Assembly (NCBI GenBank): GCA_946406115.1
Contig: OX291544.1
Coordinates: forward strand, 2,170,001 to 2,234,000
Length of the DNA stretch: 64,000 nt
DNA from: Apoda limacodes
Taxonomy: Eukaryota > Arthropoda > Insecta > Lepidoptera > Limacodidae
Reading direction: 5' to 3'
The position numbers and the translations under genes are program-made. A model generated the notes under the pieces. It made no database searches. It saw only the letters and a program-made list of their open reading frames with translations, and was not told the DNA's origin. Within the stretch, counting starts at the first letter, position 1; each line of letters begins with the position of its first letter. Positions 58,205 to 64,000 of this stretch are shown piece after piece.

Positions 58205-59035
58205 TTTTGAGACCAAAGTAGCCAGTTCTATAGTACATCAATGATTATGCGGATGCTAGCTATCTTGACCTTACTGAGGAGCAATTAAATAAGCTTGAGC
58301 GATTCCAGAACCTATGTATTAGATACATATTTGGTTTACGTAAATATGATCATATATCCGAATTTCGATTAAAACTCAAGTGGCTTCCAATTCGCCTTCG
58401 CCGGAATACTCATTTTCTGTTTCTTCTCTACAACATACTGTTCAATCCGTCTTCTCCGTTATACTTGAAAGAGCGTTTCAATTTTATAGGGTCTTCAGCT
58501 CATCGCGCCACTACAAACATGATGCTGAAAACCCAAACACATTATTCGCAAGCATATAATGACTCATTCACTGTCACAGCCATAAGGCTATGGAATAGTT
58601 TACCCTTCGATGTCAAAAAAGCACAAACTTTAAGAATATTTAAAAATCTCGTAATCACACATTACTTAAAAATTTAAGCTGTCTCATCAACACTGTTTAT
58701 TCATCTATATTATTTAAGATGTATGTAGTTTGTGTATTTATTTTTTTATTTTTATTTTTTGTTATGTTTTTGATATATATTTATTTTGTTTAGATGTTTG
58801 TACGTATTAGTATATTTTATTATTCATATGTATATAAATTTAGCTATTGCTATAAATTTATATATTATTTTACTGTTTTTTTTTTCTTATATTGTTAAGT
58901 TTCAGTTAGCACATTCCACTCAATAATTTTATAAAGTCTCCTCTACCTAAAGGTTGTCTGGAATAGATCGCTCATTAGCGATAAGACCGCCAATTTGTTA
59001 TTACTTTTATTGTTTTAATTGTTTTGTATTCTATA
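58205..59035 (+). mobile_element. LINE family B 3' end, second copy
   Basis: C-terminal ORF2: DYADASYLDLTEEQLNKLER, FQNLCIRYIFGLRKYDHI, LKWLPIRLRRNTHF, LKERFNFIGSSAHR, TAIRLWNSLPFDVKKAQ. The frame ends TLRIFKNLVITHYLKI at a stop near 58677. The 3' UTR keeps the stem-loop ATCGCT-CATT-AGCGAT (58967-58982), then AAGACCGCC. Truncated at the 5' side. Confidence 0.87.
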
Positions 59036-59039
59036 TGTA

Positions 59040-60310
59040 TCAATATATATGTAAGCATTTTGTTTTACTCGTATTTATTATTGTCCCGTTGTAGTGAGCC
59101 CACTTACTAATATTGTTAATATCTGTTTGGATTTTAGTTTCGATACCATTTAAGTCATTATCCGCGTAAAACAGACATGTGTCATCCGCATACATTTTTC
59201 TACAATGTTGTTCTGCATTACTAACAACCTGCATGATACAGCCAAATGGCCCAAATACGGAGCCAGTCGGAACACCGCGTGTCATCTCCGCTGTTTCTCC
59301 AGAGATGCCGTCAACAAAAGTCTCGATTTTTCTGTTTTTCAGATAGGCACTGAACTACATATTTAGGGGTCCTCTTATACCACACTCTGTCATGTCTTGG
59401 AGTAACTGTTTATGACCCAGAGTGTCGAAAGCCTTTTTTGAAAACTACAAAAACCAAAACCACTTGTTTTTTGTTATTAAGACTATTGTTGACATCATCT
59501 GTCAATTGTATTAATGTAGTAGCAGTGCTCCGGCCGCTTCGAAAACTATGTTGTACGTTAGAAATTATGCTATGCTTCTCTAGAAAATTTGTGATTCGCT
59601 TAATAATCAATTTATCAGTTATTTTATTAATTATCGACAATATAGCAATTGGCTTGTAATTTGAATAGTCCAAGTGACTTTCTTGCTTTAATTTTAGCCG
59701 AATCAAAGATAATTTAAGTTTTACGCGATAGACACCTTTTTCCTAACACATATTCACGAATTTACCTATAATTGTAACGTATTTTTTATCCCTTGCCCTT
59801 ATTTTATCTGACTCTGCCGATTTTCTGGAAGTTAAGCTATCTATGATTTTTTCTACGTCACAATTCCTACATATCGATACACTACTTTCTTTTATGTAGT
59901 TTAATCTATTTAAAAATAATTCATTACAATTGTGTTTAATGTAACATATTTCCTGGGTAAATGTTTTTGAAAAATTATTACTTATATTTTCTAAATAGTC
60001 CGTTTTACCCAAATAGTTATTTATAATATCATCTATTCTTTCCTTTTTCTCCTTTCCCATTCGTTAATATTTTTCTAAATGTTTCTATAGTCATTTTGGC
60101 ATTCTTTTATTTTGTTTTGTCTATACATATTTTTGGCAGTATTAATGCATTTATTGATTTTGTTTCTTAGTTTTGTATTTTCCAGTCTATACATCATGTT
60201 ATAAATCTTTAGTAATCCAGGGCTGAGATATTCTTTTATTACTGCTAGGTCTATTGATTTGAGAAAAAGCATAAACATTGCCAAATATACTACATAATTG
60301 TTCAAATAAA
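59040..60310 (-). mobile_element. LINE reverse transcriptase remnant, minus strand
   Basis: Minus-strand order: 60305-60075 linker (LLKIYNMMYRLENTKLRNKI), 60060-59743 linker (IDDIINNYLGKTDYLENIS), then RT motifs in 59706-59410 (YSNYKPIAILSIINKITDKL, HSFRSGRSTATTLIQL, VVLVFVVFKKGF). After a stop, 59285-59040 gives RGVPTGSVFGPFG and the catalytic CLFYADNDLN region (the box YADDTCLF is seen). Several stops and frameshifts. Abuts the family B tail head to tail at about 59040. Confidence 0.83.
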
Positions 60311-63150
60311 ATGAGAGGATAATAAATATTTCCTAATTCACTACAGTACAGTAGAGTACTATAGAATCTATCTTTTTATTGACTACTTTATTACACAACA
60401 GAATATTATTATCACTACGCACATTATTTATTAGGACAAAGTTTGAAGAAAGAAAATAACCGGTCCAGAATAACTTACGACTTTTGTCTTCGTGTTTTTA
60501 TTGTTTCGCTTAAAGCGAAAAGCGCTTAAAGAAATTCAGTGAATTTCGTAGTAAATAAACCAAAGAAATCCCAGCAAAGGGAGGACAGTAAAGGAGGGGG
60601 AAAACGTAGAATAACTTAAAGCGAAACAATGTTTGGGGGTCAGTTATCGAAAGTCGGCTAACCATCGGCGTTTTTTTGTTTTCTCTCCGGAAGGAGGAAC
60701 AAAAACTTTCGTTCGTTACAAGGCAAAACAATAAAGTATGGACGAGTTATTTAATTATTATTTTATTTCATCACATGTTCGTAAACTGTAAACAGACGAT
60801 TGAAATTGAAATGGCCAGACTAAGAGATAGTGAAAATGATACAACTTGTAAACATTTTCTCACATAACTCTGGTTTTTCTTGTACTAATCCTTACTAAAT
60901 TAAACGTGAAAATTTTCCAAATCTGTTTATATTGATAATGACTATGATGGAGTTCTGAGGTAACAAACATTAAAAAAAAACAGTTTTTAGCGATAAAATG
61001 ACGTGGGGTATCAATTGATATGGTCCCGAGACAAATTAGTCCATTGATTCTTGAGATATCGAGGAGCAAAAAGCTAACCTACGTACATACACACACCCTC
61101 ATTCACACACACACGCACAGACATTACTCTAAAAATAATGTCAAACGATCCTCCAGGTAAACGTGGAGAAAACGCAAAGTCAAAGTCAATTTTTTTTTAT
61201 TCAAATTAGGATTTTACAAACACTAACGTCAAAGTTACGGAATACTATGTTTTGAACGTATTTACACATGTGGCGTCTCATATCATACAAACATTTGTTT
61301 CTCCTGTTTCACCACATTTAAAGATAATGTTACGAAATGTAATAGATACGTCATTATTATACTAAAAAATGGAGAATGTATAAAATATATATAAATATTC
61401 TAGATCACATACAAACTACGAGGTCAGAAACCTTAGGATTTTGATATACTCCGTAACAAGAATTTAATTAACTGTCTTAAAACAAATCCTTACGACATTT
61501 GCGACCACATAACGGATGGAATTCTAAGACACGCCCTTTTATTCATGCCTACAATATAAAAGCAGAATTTTGTCGGAATTTTATTTTCTATCCTCAGAAA
61601 TATGGTCTGGGCGATGATGTCAGTAAAGACTTTGCCTTTTATACACAACTAATCGCCCACTCCATGGTGAGAGTAGGCCGTACCCCGACAGTGATAACAC
61701 CTGGGCAGAAGGAACTGACCCGGTAGATGTTCTTTTCCTCTTTTTGTTGTTTTTGCGCAACAGTCTCATCTAGCGATTAAAAGATTCTAAGGTTACCGTT
61801 TATGACAGACAATGGAGTAAAATTATAGAAGTTCAGTTTATTTACTGTTGAGGTTTGTTACGTTTGAATGTGTAGAAAGTACCAGCTAAATGAGCATTGC
61901 AACTCTCACTGCAGCTGACCTGCGCTGCAGTTATTACAAAGCGATATTGCCCAGTGTTGTAAACCGCACGCACGTCTAGCTCCGACATCTTGTATCTTCA
62001 ACCTTTTAGTTTCCTTTTATTCTAGATTTTTTCCAGAAACAATAATTAGAAATTGGTTATAATTGTAGGATACACTTTGATCAAAGGTTCGGTTCTAATA
62101 CAAAATTTATCTTACAATATTTCGTACATTTCTGGCCAAGGTATTGAATTATAAAGCAATTTGTGAGCGTCATCAGCACAGGGCCGCGGGCTAGCCCCAC
62201 AACAAAGCGGAATTGCTTCGCTCTCGACTTGTGATACATTTTCAGAAGCCGTCACTGCAACTGAACATAAAGTTATTTATCTATTGTTTTTCAAAGACTG
62301 TCATTTTAAAGTTAAATTGTAAGAAGAAAAGATCAACCGTCGTTGCGTTAGCTTACTTTAAAAAGTAAAAAGATCTAGTTAAACATGACGACGGCAAAGA
62401 TAATATTATTTTTATTTTATTGTTGCTGAACTTGTACTTCTTAAGCACTATCTTCTAGACAGAACGTGTAATAGGGCTAGGAAAGAGCTTGATATTTAAG
62501 CTATCTTCTACAGACTAGTGTAATAAAGCAAGGAAAGCGATTGTTCAGCACAGGACGTGTAAATCCTTACTCCTGTGGTGGGTGTAGCAGCTAATAAATA
62601 AATATCACCGTCACTACAAGTACTCCATGGCGAATTTTAATTTAGTAATTGTACCATAAAAAATGTACACAGGCAATTTCCATTTTAGCATCTTCTCCTT
62701 ATTTTCAACTAGACTTTGGCAGCGGCTTCGCCCGCCCTGAATTCGGTTATTGGTGTGGAACTCCTTAATTATCTCCTTAATTTTATTATACTAATGAAGT
62801 TTGCTATAGCAACCTATAGCTACATCTATTGTTCTTAAACTCTGTTATAGTTATTCCCGCGGGAACTTTTGAATTCCAGGACCTAACCTACATGTATGCC
62901 AAATTTCATCTTGTTTTTTAATTTACCTTTTATTCAGATAAAGTAATTCAGATAAGTAGATATCAAAAACATAATTCTCTAAAAATTAGGGGAAAACAAA
63001 AAGAAATATGATATAACAGTTAATAAAACAAAATAATTATTGTCACATAATTCCCGTTTACTTCCTAACGGTTTGTGTACGAGCTACGGAAATAAGTCTC
63101 GGCAAATTGGTTGAGTTCATTTCATTTGATATCTCACTTGGCAATCACGG
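60311..63150. other. AT-rich DNA with scattered dispersed repeats
   Basis: 61176-61260 repeats the family at 56815-56905. 62705-62745 (GCGGCTTCGCCCGCCCTGAA) and 62850-62930 look like ends of the non-autonomous repeat at 33351-33612, inverted. A (CA)n-like stretch lies at 61087-61120. The open frame at 61499-61726 has no recognisable domain and is not called. Confidence 0.5.
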
Positions 63151-63154
63151 CTTG

Positions 63155-63230
63155 TGAGGAAGGCGTGACGTCCCGCGCCGCCCCCCAAGCTGCCCCTCGC
63201 CGCCCCGCCCGCGTCCCTCCGTACTGACAT
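63155..63230. promoter_or_regulatory. GC-rich island, possible promoter-proximal region
   Basis: About 70 bp of very GC-rich sequence (GTGACGTCCCGCGCCGCCCC, CTCGCCGCCCCGCCCGCGTC) with a CRE-like TGACGTC at about 63167. It stands out in AT-rich DNA 17 kb upstream of the DIP-like signal-peptide exon. It could be a promoter or 5' UTR exon of that gene, but nothing links them directly. Confidence 0.25.
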
Positions 63231-64000
63231 TGTTACTCGAAGAAATAAAACAATACCATTTTTTTCTTTGAGTTGAATTTTATATTTGTATGTTATACAT
63301 AAATTGTAAAGTTTAATTTGTAATAAGTCATATCGGTAGGTAATAATTAAATGAAACAGAGATATAAAGCTAAATTATGGCAGTCGCAAGAGTTATATTA
63401 AAATTATAGTGTAGATCAGGCAAATCAGATCAGAACCTCGGTTCAAATGATGCGATCCTCGACTGTATTTAAAGTAGATATCTGAAGGTATAAAAAATTA
63501 TAAACAACTAACAAAGGCTTTGGTAAAGTACATTACAAGTAAAATAAAAGTAAAATAAGTACAAGTAAAAAATAAGTATATATTTCTTTATATAATTTTA
63601 ACTACCAGAATGAGCAAATCGAATATCAAAAATTAAAAAATCTGTATTTAATTTTAAAGGTTCTATAATATATCGATGTTTCGAAGTAAGTCACTACTCT
63701 CGTCCGAACAGTTCACAAAATCAATATTATCTAGATATTTTGTTTTACATTAAATTTAATAAAACCCCAGTTTCACTTAACCACAATATATTTGCCAGAA
63801 ATTTTATATGCAGAGTTACAAAACCCAATTTTACTTATGAAAACTTTTTACGCCCTCTCTTTTTATAAAATCAATGTAAAGTTTTCCATAATTTCATTCA
63901 ACCACCATATACGTTTAATGTTATACCTAAGTTTTCCGGCTTCGGATACCTAAACGAAATTCGGGAATAAAGAAATCAGATACTAGCCTTAACTTCTAAA
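63231..64000. other. AT-rich DNA
   Basis: No recognisable feature to the window end. Confidence 0.5.

Noticed and set aside
61499..61726. 75-codon plus-strand frame
   Set aside because: No recognisable domain, weak start context and no splice sites. Kept only as unassigned sequence.

Overview
The window reads as nuclear DNA of an insect, most likely a moth or butterfly. It is AT-rich and intron-rich, with no bacterial-style gene packing, and is loaded with LINEs, BEL/Pao and Ty3/gypsy remnants, mariner fragments, tRNA-derived SINEs and dispersed repeats of the kind common in lepidopteran genomes. The lepidopteran call is inference from repeat character; no species can be named.

One real host gene is visible. 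It lies on the minus strand and occupies most of the window: an immunoglobulin-superfamily cell-surface protein of the DIP (Dpr-interacting protein)/lachesin type, most like insect DIP-delta. Seven coding exons can be joined, from a signal-peptide exon (46151-46079) through 43140-43034, 18752-18545, 15173-15012, 3989-3861 and 2654-2480 to 2409-2300. All six introns have GT-AG ends and compatible phases, and together the exons give an open frame of 321 codons: signal peptide plus three complete Ig domains with their cysteine pairs (51/112, 156/207, 250/305). The frame leaves the last exon at phase 1, so the C-terminal tail (in this family usually a short linker and membrane anchor) lies beyond the low-coordinate end. 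Introns range from 70 bp to 24.3 kb.

Everything else supported is repeats, mostly inside the introns. 1-1945 (-): 5' end of a LINE with an open endonuclease frame. 4.6-13.1 kb: gypsy pol remnant, a (TATAA)n tract of about 80 units, BEL/Pao and R1-like fragments, LINE fragments. 19.0-21.2 kb (-): 5'-truncated LINE, near-identical to the copy at 1-830. 24.3-27.8 kb (-): internally deleted BEL/Pao element with both LTRs and a nested SINE. 33.6-34.0 kb: 152-bp tandem array with a perfect palindrome. 40.8-57.4 kb: five minisatellites with 32-39 bp units, two different mariner remnants flanking the first Ig exon, and an inverted pair of about 0.5 kb repeats. 55.5-60.3 kb: fragments of a second LINE family.

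No defence system, CRISPR array, operon, tRNA or rRNA gene was found. The most interesting items are the reconstructed DIP gene with its far-upstream signal-peptide exon, the direct LINE repeats that bracket five of its exons, the frame-preserving 33-bp array beside the first Ig exon, and several long hairpins and palindromes.
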